This document shows positions 22,444 to 31,620 of a stretch of 64,000 nt of DNA, piece by piece; the stretch's first letter is position 1, and every line of letters starts with the position of its first letter. Position numbers and translations under genes: made by a program. Source of the DNA: Pseudoalteromonas sp. H105 (GTDB lineage: Bacteria; Pseudomonadota; Gammaproteobacteria; Enterobacterales; Alteromonadaceae); the NCBI RefSeq assembly GCF_001469215.1, contig NZ_LOFH01000011.1:84641-148640 (forward strand). Direction: 5' to 3'. Below the pieces are notes generated by a model, which searched no databases, was not told the DNA's origin, and worked only from the letters and a program-made list of their open reading frames with translations.

Positions 22444-23766
22444 ATGAGTAAGTCAAAATCGGTGCCAACATCGCGATTTGCAAGATTAAGTAAATTTGGG
22501 TTGCTGGCGTCAAAAGTCGCCGGAAATGTGTTGCTTGATGGTGCAAAATCAATGGCGAAGGGTGAAAAACTTAATCGGCAATCATTAATAATGTCTTCTA
22601 AAAATATAGAAAGCCTTACAGAGCAGCTTGCACAGTTACGGGGTGCGGCGATGAAGCTTGGTCAGTTATTATCAATGGATTCAGGCGAATTACTGCCTCC
22701 CGAGCTGAGCCAATTGCTAGCGAGGTTGCGTTCTGATGGCCATGCAATGCCTCATAAACAACTTGTCGGGGTACTTAAAACTCAATGGGGAGCACAGTGG
22801 CTAAATAAGCTATCACACATTGAGCTTAAGCCGTTTGCTGCGGCATCAATAGGGCAAGTACATAAAGCCAATTTAGAGAACGGCAAAGCGTTGGCGATTA
22901 AGGTGCAATACCCAGGCATTGCTAAAAGTATTGAAAGTGATGTTGATAATTTAGCCAGTTTGCTCAAGCTCAGTGGTTTACTGCCTAAGCATATAAATAT
23001 AGACCCTTTGGTGGCCGACGCTAAGCAGCAACTTTTAGATGAGTCTGATTATGAGCGCGAGGCTGATTTTTTACAATTATATCAGCGCTATCTTGCGCCA
23101 TTTACGCAATTTAAAGTGCCACAAACCTACCCTGAACTCAGCACCAAACATGTACTTGCCATGGAGTTTGTTGATGGCATTGACCTTGATGAATGCGTTG
23201 AGTTGGAGCAAGCACAACGAGACGAACTCGCCCGTGATTTAATACAGTTATTTTTCTACGAATTACTGCAATTTAATACCGTTCAAACAGATCCTAATTT
23301 TGCTAACTATTTATATCAGCCTGCTTCAAAAACGATTGTACTACTTGATTTTGGGGCAACTCGGCAGTTATCAAACGTAATTTGTGATGGCTATTTAAAG
23401 CTTTTTGCGGGCGCAATTGCAAATGATCAGGCAAAGATAGCACTCGCTGCAGAGCAGATAGGCTATTTTGATAGTCAAATAGACGAACATTACAAAAAAA
23501 ATGTGCTTAATATATTTAAATTGGCGTGTGAGCCTCTTTTGATTGACGAGGCTTATGATTTTGCAGCAAGTCCACTTGCTAAACAGATACGCGATAAAGG
23601 CCTTGAAATGAGTACTCAGAAAGCGCAGTGGCATTCTCCACCGATAGATGCGTTATTCATTCACCGTAAATTAGCGGGTTTGTACCTTATTGCAGTAAAA
23701 TTGAATGCCAAGGTCAACGTTTATCAACTGTATAAAGAGTTTTTAACGCAGTGCAAACAAGGGTAA
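22444..23766 (+). CDS. ABC1/AarF (UbiB-like) atypical kinase
   Basis: A 440-residue member of the ABC1 kinase-like family, linked to ubiquinone and isoprenoid metabolism. The diagnostic AMKLGQLLSMD (KxGQ motif, about residue 73), the Ala-rich loop AAASIGQVHKA, the Lys of LAIKVQYPG, VQTDPNFANYL and the metal-binding VLLDFGATRQL are in order. Unlike true UbiB it lacks the C-terminal membrane helices. ATPase rather than protein kinase activity is known for the family. Confidence 0.87.
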   Translation: MSKSKSVPTSRFARLSKFGLLASKVAGNVLLDGAKSMAKGEKLNRQSLIMSSKNIESLTEQLAQLRGAAMKLGQLLSMDSGELLPPELSQLLARLRSDGHAMPHKQLVGVLKTQWGAQWLNKLSHIELKPFAAASIGQVHKANLENGKALAIKVQYPGIAKSIESDVDNLASLLKLSGLLPKHINIDPLVADAKQQLLDESDYEREADFLQLYQRYLAPFTQFKVPQTYPELSTKHVLAMEFVDGIDLDECVELEQAQRDELARDLIQLFFYELLQFNTVQTDPNFANYLYQPASKTIVLLDFGATRQLSNVICDGYLKLFAGAIANDQAKIALAAEQIGYFDSQIDEHYKKNVLNIFKLACEPLLIDEAYDFAASPLAKQIRDKGLEMSTQKAQWHSPPIDALFIHRKLAGLYLIAVKLNAKVNVYQLYKEFLTQCKQG

Positions 23767-23803
23767 TGCATGGCCTTGGAAGTTAGATGTGTATTGACCG
23801 TTC

Positions 23804-23827
23804 ATTAAAACGGTCAACAAAGGAATA
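23804..23827. terminator. Hairpin between convergent genes
   Basis: A nine-base stem, TTGACCGTT / AACGGTCAA, 37 bases after the kinase stop and before the convergent lipoprotein gene. There is no T run, so its terminator role is tentative. Confidence 0.4.
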
Positions 23828-23860
23828 AATTAGGTAACCTTAGTATAGGTAAACAATAAC

Positions 23861-24331
23861 CTACTCTAGTTCAGAGTCGCAATTACCACCTTTTGCCATT
23901 CCGAGCCTAAGCACTTCTGATTTCCCCGTTTCCTTGTTAGCAAGCGCTAGGTCTGCACCGCCAACAAAAGCCCCCATTTTTATATATTGCTCTATGAAGT
24001 AAAGCTCACCATTTTTTGCATCTATTGTTAAGGTATTTGGTGAAAACTCTGACTCTGTAGAGACTTTCAGCTTTTCGTTTCCAGGTACTTCTTTATAAAA
24101 GAAAACACCTTTGGCTGTTTGACCTACGCACTCTTTATCAACCCACACATCTTTTTTTAATGCCGCGCCAACAAACGTGTCTTTTCGGTAAACGTAAATG
24201 CCAGCTTTGTCTTGTGCTGGTGCATTAAACTCTTTTGCTTTGTTTGCAACTTCTTTTGATTCCATTGGAACTGAAGAACATCCCGCTAATAGCGCTGTTG
24301 ACATTATTGCTGCGAGTACTGCTGATTTCAT
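23861..24331 (-). CDS. DUF2846 lipoprotein
   Basis: A 156-residue lipoprotein with lipobox LLAGC (Cys18). The body, with AGIYVYRKDTFVGAALKKDVWVDKECVG and ELYFIEQYIKMGAFVGG, matches the DUF2846 pattern of small beta-rich envelope lipoproteins. Function is unknown. It is a single gene. Confidence 0.82.
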   Translation of the reverse strand: MKSAVLAAIMSTALLAGCSSVPMESKEVANKAKEFNAPAQDKAGIYVYRKDTFVGAALKKDVWVDKECVGQTAKGVFFYKEVPGNEKLKVSTESEFSPNTLTIDAKNGELYFIEQYIKMGAFVGGADLALANKETGKSEVLRLGMAKGGNCDSELE

Positions 24332-24616
24332 TGCATTTCCTTATCATTTTTTATTTTAGAGCAACGTGCCCCATTTACTTAACTGCACTAATTAGACACA
24401 ACTATTTATGTTAATTTCCCGAAATAGTTACGTTTTTTCGTGCAGTGTAGTGATACCAAATTATCGGGTGTTTTACTACTAAAAAACGCGTTATTACTTA
24501 AGATTATATATTGAGTTGAGGTATGTGAGCGGGCATGTACTTTTTAAAATAAGCACATGGGATGCGGTAGGTTTTAATAGTACACCACGTAACATGCATT
24601 ACGTGATGTTAAAGCG
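24332..24616. other. Intergenic region
   Basis: This 285-base stretch separates two minus-strand genes. No gene, strong hairpin or repeat was seen in it. Confidence 0.4.
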
Positions 24617-25267
24617 TTATTGACTGTTTTGCTCTGCTATTTGCTTAAATGCTTGTACAAATGCATCGCTTGGTTGTCCGCCAGTTAGTGCATATTCATC
24701 ATTTATAATGAATGTCGGTACAGAGGTAATGCCCATCTGTTGCAGCTTATTTTGTTCACTGCGCACTTCTTGAAAGTACTCACCACTGGCTAAAATTTCT
24801 TTTGCGCGAACCTTATCAAGGCCAACACTTTGGACCACACTTAATAAGCTTTCTTCATCGTTTAGATACAGCAAATCGGTAAAATGTGCTTTAAAGAACG
24901 CCAGTTTTAATGCGGTTTGCTTCCCCTCGGCAGCTGCCCAAGTCAGTAAACGATGCAGATCAAAACTGTTAATCATGATGCGTTTACCATCAAGGTTAAA
25001 AGTAAACCCTGCTTTTTCACCCATCTCTAAAATATGTTTTCGATTTGCATCGCTTTGCTCTTCAGTTAGGCCATATTTTTGCGTTAAATGTTCGTTTAAA
25101 TCTTGCCCTTCAATGGGCATATCTGGATTAAGTTCAAAGGGTTTCCAACTTATTTCAGCGTCAAACTCGTCACTTAATTGGGCTAATGCGGTTTCAAGGT
25201 TTTTATAGCCAATAACGCACCAGGGGCACATTACGTCAGAGACGATGTCGATTTTTAGCTTTTTCAT
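24617..25267 (-). CDS. DsbA-family oxidoreductase (FrnE-like)
   Basis: A 216-residue protein from ATG at 25267, chosen over 25288 because an AGG lies eight bases upstream and the protein then begins MKKLKIDIVSDVMCPWC, as in relatives. The CPWC redox motif and the DsbA all-helical insertion with the cis-Pro segment GITSVPTFII are present. It has no signal peptide, so it is the cytoplasmic FrnE/2-hydroxychromene isomerase-like type. Confidence 0.88.
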   Translation of the reverse strand: MKKLKIDIVSDVMCPWCVIGYKNLETALAQLSDEFDAEISWKPFELNPDMPIEGQDLNEHLTQKYGLTEEQSDANRKHILEMGEKAGFTFNLDGKRIMINSFDLHRLLTWAAAEGKQTALKLAFFKAHFTDLLYLNDEESLLSVVQSVGLDKVRAKEILASGEYFQEVRSEQNKLQQMGITSVPTFIINDEYALTGGQPSDAFVQAFKQIAEQNSQ

Positions 25268-25474
25268 AGGGGAACCTGTTTTACACAATATAGTGAGTAT
25301 ATGAAGGCGTACATCATAAAGTTCAAGGAAACACAGCAGAGATCGTCAATTAAAGTGAATTAATGTAGTTATTGCACAGTTTCTTACATCTTTAGAACAC
25401 TCTTGAACAGTTTTCATTTTAAAACCCAATACACTCATTATTAGACAAACAAAAACTATCCAAAGGGCAACATT

Positions 25475-25933
25475 ATGAACAAAGCATTTGTCGTTTTACT
25501 ATTATTAACAGGTTGTGCTGCAGGCCCAGGTGTTGACCGTGCTGAAGAAAACCAAATAGTAACTGAATTCTATGCAACAGTGGACTCTGTTAGGGCTGTC
25601 GAACTGTCTTCACAAATGAAAACGGGCATTATGATGGGAGCGGGGGTTGGTGTTATTGAAGAGCTAGACGGTAATCATGAAGATATGATTTCAGGTGCGA
25701 TTGCCGGGGCACTTGTTGGCGGCTTATTTACTGCTTTAGTTGAAGGCAGTGATGAGGCATATGAATATCAACTATCGGCTCAAAGGCAAGGCGCTTTTTC
25801 GATTGTGCAAAAAGAGCAATTACCCAATGATACTCAATGCGTAAAAGTGCGTGTAGCTGATAAGGCAACACTGGAAAAAGCACCAAACGAATGGTGCGAA
25901 AATAATGAGTTACTGACACGATCAGCCATGTAG
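25475..25933 (+). CDS. Glycine-zipper lipoprotein (SlyB-like)
   Basis: A 152-residue lipoprotein (lipobox LLTGC, Cys14). The centre carries glycine-spaced helices, GIMMGAGVGV and GAIAGALVGGLF, as in SlyB/OmpA-like glycine-zipper outer-membrane lipoproteins. A ten-base inverted repeat spans the stop codon (25918-25942). Confidence 0.75.
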   Translation: MNKAFVVLLLLTGCAAGPGVDRAEENQIVTEFYATVDSVRAVELSSQMKTGIMMGAGVGVIEELDGNHEDMISGAIAGALVGGLFTALVEGSDEAYEYQLSAQRQGAFSIVQKEQLPNDTQCVKVRVADKATLEKAPNEWCENNELLTRSAM

Positions 25934-25942
25934 GCTGATCGT
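25918..25942. terminator. Hairpin spanning the stop of the glycine-zipper gene
   Basis: ACGATCAGCC / GGCTGATCGT with a five-base loop lies between two convergent genes. The TAG stop falls in the loop. It probably terminates both directions, though the T runs are short. Confidence 0.5.
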
Positions 25943-25950
25943 TTAACGCT

Positions 25951-27168
25951 TTACCCTAGACCAAACGGATCATCAATACTGTGGGCGGGCTTAGTAAACC
26001 ATTTAGGTCCGTTGTCGGTCATGTAAAAATGATCCTCCAAGCGTACACCAAACTCACCTGGCACAACCAGCATGGGTTCATTACTAAAACACATGCCTGT
26101 CGCGAGTGGTGTTTTATCACCCCCCACCAAATAAGGCCACTCGTGAATATCTAACCCTATACCATGGCCTGTGCGGTGAGGGCATCCAGGTGTTTGATAC
26201 TCTGGGCCTAACCCTTGAGCCGTTAAATAATCACGTGCGCCAGCATCAACAGACTCACATTTTTGCCCGATTTGAGCAGCATTAAAGGCGGCAATTTGTG
26301 CGGCTTTTTCATAATCCCAGAACTGGCGTTGGCGGTCGCTTGCTTCACCAAAAACATACGTACGCGTGATGTCAGACAGGTAATCATGTACCTTACAGCC
26401 AGTATCAATCAATACCATGTCGCCTTTTTTAAGGATTTGTGCATCCTTTACCCCATGCGGGAAAGAGGTGGCAACACCAAATAACACAATACAAAAATAA
26501 TTACCCGGCGCGCCTACCTTTTGGTGAGCTTGCTTGATGAAAGCTTCCACTTCTGTGGTGCTAATACCTTCGTGTAACATGCTTGCGGTTGCTTGATGTA
26601 CAGTGAGTGTCATGTCCATAGCACGTTGCATTAGTTTCAGCTCATTGGCTGATTTATGCATACGACAATGCGCAGTGACAGGTTGTGCATTAACCAGTTT
26701 TAAGCCATTTTGTGCTTTGTTGATGCCATCAAAAATAAAAAACTGGGCGCTTTCATCAATCCCAACTGTGCCATCTTGTGCAATGCCCATTTCAGTGATG
26801 ACATCGACAAATAGTTGGTATGGGTTTTCATGCTCTTGCCAGCCACGAATAGGGCCATCAATCACTTTAAAGCCATTTAGAGAACCAATCTCAAAATAAG
26901 GTGCAATATATTGTACGTCACCTTTAGCGGGTAAAATTGCGCCTACCATACGTTCGCTGGCATACCAGCGCATGCCGGTAAAATAGGTTAAGTTTGTGCC
27001 TGCATTTAAATAAATAGCATCAATGCCATTTGCTTGCATGTAAGTTTGCGCTGTTTTAATACGTTGTTGATGTTCTTGCGCTTGAATGGGCTGTAAATCT
27101 TCAGTCATATTACGCAGACTAGCCAGTGCCTGCTCTTTAGATTGAGTACCAATACCTGTGGTCGTCAT
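25951..27168 (-). CDS. M24 Xaa-Pro peptidase (prolidase/creatinase fold)
   Basis: A 405-residue cytoplasmic metallopeptidase that removes an N-terminal residue before proline or hydroxyproline. Creatinase N domain about residues 30-165, pita-bread catalytic domain 175-400. The five metal ligands are intact: D255 (LIDTG), D266 (SDITRT), H335 (TGHGIGLDIHE), E364 (NEPML) and E378 (RLEDH). It is the second gene of a two-gene operon, 21 bases behind the DadA-type oxidase, so its hydroxyproline products feed the neighbouring pathway. Confidence 0.92.
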   Translation of the reverse strand: MTTTGIGTQSKEQALASLRNMTEDLQPIQAQEHQQRIKTAQTYMQANGIDAIYLNAGTNLTYFTGMRWYASERMVGAILPAKGDVQYIAPYFEIGSLNGFKVIDGPIRGWQEHENPYQLFVDVITEMGIAQDGTVGIDESAQFFIFDGINKAQNGLKLVNAQPVTAHCRMHKSANELKLMQRAMDMTLTVHQATASMLHEGISTTEVEAFIKQAHQKVGAPGNYFCIVLFGVATSFPHGVKDAQILKKGDMVLIDTGCKVHDYLSDITRTYVFGEASDRQRQFWDYEKAAQIAAFNAAQIGQKCESVDAGARDYLTAQGLGPEYQTPGCPHRTGHGIGLDIHEWPYLVGGDKTPLATGMCFSNEPMLVVPGEFGVRLEDHFYMTDNGPKWFTKPAHSIDDPFGLG

Positions 27169-27189
27169 AATGCTCTCCTCGTTAATGGG

Positions 27190-28479
27190 CTATTGTGCGT
27201 GTGGGATGGGGGAACTGCAAGCCGCTTGCGTTGAAAACCGACTGATGCAATACGGTTTAATGTCTATTTTTGTGGGACGCTTTAAACACAGTGAAGTAAT
27301 TAATTCGCCAGTGACTGCGCCTTGTGTTAACCCTAAATGTTGATGGCCAAATGCAAAGAAAATACCTGGATGAAAAGGGGCTTCACCAATCACTGGCAGT
27401 GAGTCAGGTAAAGAAGGGCGACAGCCCATCCACGTGTTTTGAGCATGCAAGGAAGTGGCTGATTTTTTTAGCATCGCTTTGGCGTGAGGCAATAATGCCA
27501 GTGCGCGTTTGTTGTTCATTTTACGTTGTGTGCCTGCAAACTCTACCGTTCCTGCTATACGTAAACCTTGGCTCATAGGGGTCATTATAAAGCTTCGCTC
27601 CGCAGATGCGACAGGGCGAGAAAGGCCATAATTACTTGCCAGCATGCAATGGTACCCACGTTCAGTATCCAGCGGGATTTTATAACCAAGGGGCTTAATG
27701 AGTGATTTACTCCATGCGCCGGCGGCAATAATCACTTTGTCAGCGGCAAATTGTTGTTGCTCACCTACCAGTGTATACCCGTGTTCAGCTTGTTCAATCG
27801 CGGTCACTTTTTGATGGCAAAACTGCCCACCTAGGGCAATAAATTGCTCCGCTAATGTTACGCAAAATAAATGCGGGTCAACACTGTGAGCAACATCATT
27901 AAATAATAAAGCGTGAGTGATTGTGGAGGCTAAGTTTGGCTCAAGTTGTTGAACGCGCTCTGCATTGAGTAGCTCAACATTCACACCATGTGCTTGATAA
28001 CTCTCTAATAAACTATTTATCTGTTCAAGCGGGGTTTTTTCAAAGGTCAGTAAACTGCCTTTTTTAGTAATTAGATAGTCTAAATTATAGTTACTTAGTA
28101 ACTGGTCATAGGCTGAGATCGCGTGTTGATTTAGTGCTTTTAATGCCAACGAGTTGGCTGTGTAGGTGTTGTTATTCATATTCTTTAGAAATAGCCAAAA
28201 CCAAGGAAGTGCTTTAATGGCATAACGCCAATCAATACGCAGTGGACCCAGTGGGTTTAACAACATAGAAGGAAGCTTTTTGAGTACCGATGCATGCGCT
28301 AAAGGAAAGACTTGTTCTGTCGCAAAATGCCCTGCATTCCCCTTAGAGCATCCTTGAGCTAAACCGTTTTCATCATACAAAGTAACGGCAAAGCCCGCTC
28401 GTTGTAAGTTTAGCGCGCAACAAATACCAATCACACCCGCTCCAATGACCCCAATATGTTGTGTACTTTGATCTGCCAA
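27190..28479 (-). CDS. DadA-family FAD oxidoreductase, probable cis-4-hydroxy-D-proline dehydrogenase
   Basis: About 429 residues. A TTG start at 28479 is preferred because AAGAGGT lies eight bases upstream; an in-frame TTG at 28500 would add seven residues. The N-terminus QHIGVIGAGVIGICCALNLQRAGF is the FAD-binding Rossmann motif, and the DAO/DadA fold continues to the C-terminal FAFGHQHLGLTQGAVTGELI flavin-contact block. DadA-type enzymes of hydroxyproline clusters oxidise cis-4-hydroxy-D-proline to 1-pyrroline-4-hydroxy-2-carboxylate. That specificity is inferred from the adjacent epimerase and dehydrogenase. Confidence 0.87.
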   Translation of the reverse strand: MADQSTQHIGVIGAGVIGICCALNLQRAGFAVTLYDENGLAQGCSKGNAGHFATEQVFPLAHASVLKKLPSMLLNPLGPLRIDWRYAIKALPWFWLFLKNMNNNTYTANSLALKALNQHAISAYDQLLSNYNLDYLITKKGSLLTFEKTPLEQINSLLESYQAHGVNVELLNAERVQQLEPNLASTITHALLFNDVAHSVDPHLFCVTLAEQFIALGGQFCHQKVTAIEQAEHGYTLVGEQQQFAADKVIIAAGAWSKSLIKPLGYKIPLDTERGYHCMLASNYGLSRPVASAERSFIMTPMSQGLRIAGTVEFAGTQRKMNNKRALALLPHAKAMLKKSATSLHAQNTWMGCRPSLPDSLPVIGEAPFHPGIFFAFGHQHLGLTQGAVTGELITSLCLKRPTKIDIKPYCISRFSTQAACSSPIPHAQ

Positions 28480-28694
28480 AATAATTACCTCTTGATGCAA
28501 TTCGCTATTTTGGCCGATAAATCATTGCCTATCTCAATATTGCATTCAGTTTTTTAAATTACGAAATATGGTTGTTTAACGTTGTTGGTTTGATTTTTTA
28601 GTATTTACTTTCAGTTGTTTAACCTTATTTTTACTGCGCCAAATAGGCCTATTTAAACCAATGACTAAAGCAATGTTAAAATAGGATATTGATT

Positions 28695-28706
28695 ATTGTA
28701 TACAAT
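28695..28706. promoter_or_regulatory. Palindromic operator ATTGTATACAAT in the 4-hydroxyproline divergent promoter
   Basis: An exact copy of the 12-base palindrome, 43 bases before the deaminase-fragment start and about 215 bases from the divergent oxidase gene. It is the likely control site of the plus-strand catabolic operon and perhaps of both directions. Confidence 0.75.
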
Positions 28707-28748
28707 ATACTTACTATATCAAGCCTAAACATCAATCAGGTAATTCAA

Positions 28749-28973
28749 ATGACAGTAAATTGGCAAGGAGTCTTTTCAACAATACCGACTCAGTTCAATG
28801 CAGGCGACTCCATTAATTTTGCAGCAACAGCAAAGATGATCGATGAACTAAACAATGAAGGCGTTCACAATATTATTGAACTGGATACGTCAGACCAGAA
28901 CACTTCATTCACCTCGCTTAACATGAAAGCGATGGCAAACCGTGTTGCCTTAACAGAATTTAAGTTGGACTAA
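28749..28973 (+). pseudogene. Truncated DapA-family gene, relic of 1-pyrroline-4-hydroxy-2-carboxylate deaminase
   Basis: Only 74 residues from ATG at 28749 (TTG at 28689 is too far upstream and overlaps the operator). MTVNWQGVFSTIPTQFN and INFAATAKMIDELNNEGVHNII match the N-terminus of DHDPS/HypD-type proteins. The conserved GTxGEN loop is degraded to DTSDQNT, and MANRVALTEF matches the next strand (GRVPVLTGVAEF), after which the frame stops. About three quarters of the barrel is missing, including the Tyr and the Schiff-base Lys. The epimerase starts three bases later, so the relic may still serve as a translational leader. A full-length homologue lies at 38904-39875. Confidence 0.78.
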
Positions 28974-28976
28974 GTT

Positions 28977-29978
28977 ATGCTCAAAGGGACCTTTTTTTGT
29001 ATTGACGGCCATACCTGTGGCAACCCAGTACGGCTGATAACCAGTGGTCACCCGTTACTAAACGGGGTGAGCATGAGTGAAAAACGCCAAGATTTTTTGC
29101 AAAATCATGATTGGATTCGCCAAGCGCTCATGTTTGAGCCTCGTGGTCACGATATGATGTCGGGCGGATTCTTATATCCACCCACAACAGAGGATGGCGA
29201 TGCGGCTATTTTATTCGTTGAAACATCAGGGTGCTTACCCATGTGTGGTCACGGCACGATGGGTATCGTCACATTTGCGTTAGAGCATGGCTTGTTGCAT
29301 GCAAACGTGCCAGGAACACTTAAACTTGATACACCGGCAGGACGCGTTGAAGTCAATTATGAAATGATCGACGGTAAAGTCCAGTGGGTAAAAATTTATA
29401 ATGTGCCAGCGTACCTAGCACATCAATCAATTGCTATATCCATACCCGAACTAGGAGAGCTAGTTGTCGATATCGCCTATGGCGGCAACTTCTACATTAT
29501 TGTTGAACCGCAGGGGAATTATAAAGGCATTGAACATTTAACTGCTGGGCAAATTTTAAAGTACAGCCCGTTGGTACGCGATGCCATAAACGCAAAAATG
29601 AAATGTGTTCACCCACTTGATTCTACCGTTCAAGGTGCAAGCCATGTTTTATGGACAGGCGCACCCAACAATGCCAATTCAGACGCCGCCAATGCTGTTT
29701 TTTATGGTGATAAAGCCATTGATCGTTCGCCATGTGGCACAGGGACAAGCGCGCGCATGGCACAGCTATTTGCCAAGGGGCAATTGGCTCAAGGGCAAAA
29801 TTTCATACACGAAAGTTATATCGGTAGCCAGTTTATTGGTTGCATTGAACAGGTAACAGAAATCGCAGGCGTAACAGCCATTCTGCCTAGTATTCAAGGC
29901 TGGTCTAAGGTGACGGGCACAAGCGCGATCACTGTCGATGACGATGACCCATATGCATTTGGGTTTCAAGTAATTTAA
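28977..29978 (+). CDS. 4-hydroxyproline 2-epimerase (proline racemase family)
   Basis: A 333-residue cytoplasmic enzyme that converts trans-4-hydroxy-L-proline to cis-4-hydroxy-D-proline. Both catalytic cysteines are present: C90 in GCLPMCGHGTMG and C253 in RSPCGTGTSARM. A Cys/Cys pair marks epimerases or racemases, in contrast to the Cys/Thr dehydratase at 46096. The N-terminal IDGHTCGNPVRLITSGHP and FEPRGHDMMSGG blocks are those of hydroxyproline epimerases rather than proline racemase. It is followed 13 bases later by the semialdehyde dehydrogenase. Confidence 0.93.
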   Translation: MLKGTFFCIDGHTCGNPVRLITSGHPLLNGVSMSEKRQDFLQNHDWIRQALMFEPRGHDMMSGGFLYPPTTEDGDAAILFVETSGCLPMCGHGTMGIVTFALEHGLLHANVPGTLKLDTPAGRVEVNYEMIDGKVQWVKIYNVPAYLAHQSIAISIPELGELVVDIAYGGNFYIIVEPQGNYKGIEHLTAGQILKYSPLVRDAINAKMKCVHPLDSTVQGASHVLWTGAPNNANSDAANAVFYGDKAIDRSPCGTGTSARMAQLFAKGQLAQGQNFIHESYIGSQFIGCIEQVTEIAGVTAILPSIQGWSKVTGTSAITVDDDDPYAFGFQVI

Positions 29979-29991
29979 TCAGGAGCAAAAC

Positions 29992-31488
29992 ATGACATTA
30001 ACAGGACAAAGTTTAGTAGCAGGGCAGTGGGTTGGTGATTCAGCGAATGGTGAATTTAACGCATTTTCCCCGGCGCGTAATGAGCCTCTATCAACGCGCT
30101 TTTTTAATCTTAGTGCCACTGAATTAGACGGGGCAATAGCGGCCGCGCAATCGGCATTTTATGAGTATCGTAAAACCAGTTTTGCGCAACGAGCTGATTT
30201 TTTGACGTGCATTGCAGATCACATACTCGCGCTTGGGGATGCGTTGCTTGATCAAACTCATCAAGAAACTAATCTGCCTATGATGCGTTTGCAAGGCGAG
30301 CGTATGCGAACAGTGAATCAACTAAAGGCGTTTGCAGCTGCTCTGCGTGACAACCCAGAATCACCACTAGGATTAAAAGTAGTGGATGAGGCTGATGCCA
30401 CAAGAGCACCATTGCCAAAACCACACACCGAGCTTAATTATTTACCGCTTGGGCCAGTGGCTGTCTTTGGTGCATCTAATTTTCCGTATGCCTTTTCAAC
30501 ATTGGGTGGCGATACTGCAGCCGCGCTCGCTGCTGGATGCCCAGTCATTGTAAAAAATCATACGGCGCACCCAGGAACCGGTGAGTTAATGGCGCGTGCG
30601 GCGCTTGCAGCTATGAAAGAATGCGCAATGCCATTAGGTGTATTTGCGATGGTGCAAAGTAAATCATACGATACATCGCATCAGTTAGTTGCAGCTTCAG
30701 CTATAAAAGCCGTGGGCTTTACTGGTTCATTTAATGTTGCAAGCAAACTGCAAGCAACCATTGCAAAGCGCGATGAACCAATCCCATTTTACGGGGAGCT
30801 TGGCAGTATTAACCCACAAGTTATTTTACCTAATAAAGCTATTGACCACAGCCAAGAGATTGCACAATCGCTTTGCCAGTCAATGCTGATGGGCAACGGG
30901 CAATTTTGCACTAGCCCAGGCTTATGGTTAATACCAACGGGGTGTGATGAGCTTGAAGCACACATTACTGCGTGCATTAATGATGCCCCGTCAGACACGT
31001 TACTCACCCCAGGGATTGTTAACACGTTTAAACACCAAATAGCAGCGCGTAGCCAGCTTGATAAGGTAAGTGTGTTAGGCGAGGGCAAACTTGGACAGGC
31101 GTTTCATGCTAATGCACATGTATTCGCATGCAATGCTGATGACTACTTAGCAACCCCTGCTTTACAAGAAGAAGTGTTTGGTCCTGCGGCGTTAGTTGTG
31201 CGCTACGACAGTGAACAGCAGCTCATGACATTAGTAAATCAATTGCAAGGGCAGCTAACCGCCAGTGTGCATGGCACCGACGGTGACTTAACTAAAGCCG
31301 ATAGCCTTATCGAAGCGCTGCAATATAAAGTTGGCCGTTTGATAAAAAATCAGATGCCAACAGGCGTTGAAGTCTGTGGCTCGATGAATCATGGCGGTCC
31401 TTTCCCAAGCTCTACAGATGTACGTAGTACATCTGTAGGCACAAATGCAATGTTGCGGTTTGTGCGCCCTATTTGTTATCAGGCATAA
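29992..31488 (+). CDS. Alpha-ketoglutarate semialdehyde dehydrogenase (2,5-dioxovalerate dehydrogenase)
   Basis: A 498-residue aldehyde dehydrogenase with NAD(P)-binding and catalytic domains. Catalytic Cys306 lies in GQFCTSPG and the general base E269 in GELGSINP. The N-terminal FGASNFPYAFSTLGGDTAAALAAGCPVIVK block is typical of the alpha-KGSA dehydrogenases of hydroxyproline and sugar-acid pathways. It carries out the last step, oxidising the semialdehyde to 2-oxoglutarate. RBS CAGGAG lies upstream. It is the third gene of the operon begun at 28749. Confidence 0.92.
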   Translation: MTLTGQSLVAGQWVGDSANGEFNAFSPARNEPLSTRFFNLSATELDGAIAAAQSAFYEYRKTSFAQRADFLTCIADHILALGDALLDQTHQETNLPMMRLQGERMRTVNQLKAFAAALRDNPESPLGLKVVDEADATRAPLPKPHTELNYLPLGPVAVFGASNFPYAFSTLGGDTAAALAAGCPVIVKNHTAHPGTGELMARAALAAMKECAMPLGVFAMVQSKSYDTSHQLVAASAIKAVGFTGSFNVASKLQATIAKRDEPIPFYGELGSINPQVILPNKAIDHSQEIAQSLCQSMLMGNGQFCTSPGLWLIPTGCDELEAHITACINDAPSDTLLTPGIVNTFKHQIAARSQLDKVSVLGEGKLGQAFHANAHVFACNADDYLATPALQEEVFGPAALVVRYDSEQQLMTLVNQLQGQLTASVHGTDGDLTKADSLIEALQYKVGRLIKNQMPTGVEVCGSMNHGGPFPSSTDVRSTSVGTNAMLRFVRPICYQA

Positions 31489-31495
31489 AGTAATT

Positions 31496-31528
31496 AATGC
31501 GGGAGTCAATATTGCATATTCCCGCATT
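31496..31528 (+). terminator. Probable terminator of the hydroxyproline operon
   Basis: A nine-base perfect stem, AATGCGGGA / TCCCGCATT, eight bases after the dehydrogenase stop, followed by CCTTTA. The T run is short, so read-through into the GntR gene is possible. Confidence 0.5.
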
Positions 31529-31620
31529 CCTTTATGAACGATGGCTGAGGACGGAATCTAACTTGGCATCTCATGTTACTTGGGTATAATGTATGCTAAA
31601 TGCAATGTTTAAGGAACACC

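Noticed and set aside
31584..31599. TATAATGTATGCTAAA upstream of the GntR gene as a seventh operator
   Set aside because: It shares the central ATGTATGC-like bases but lacks the symmetric arms, so it is mentioned only as a loose match.
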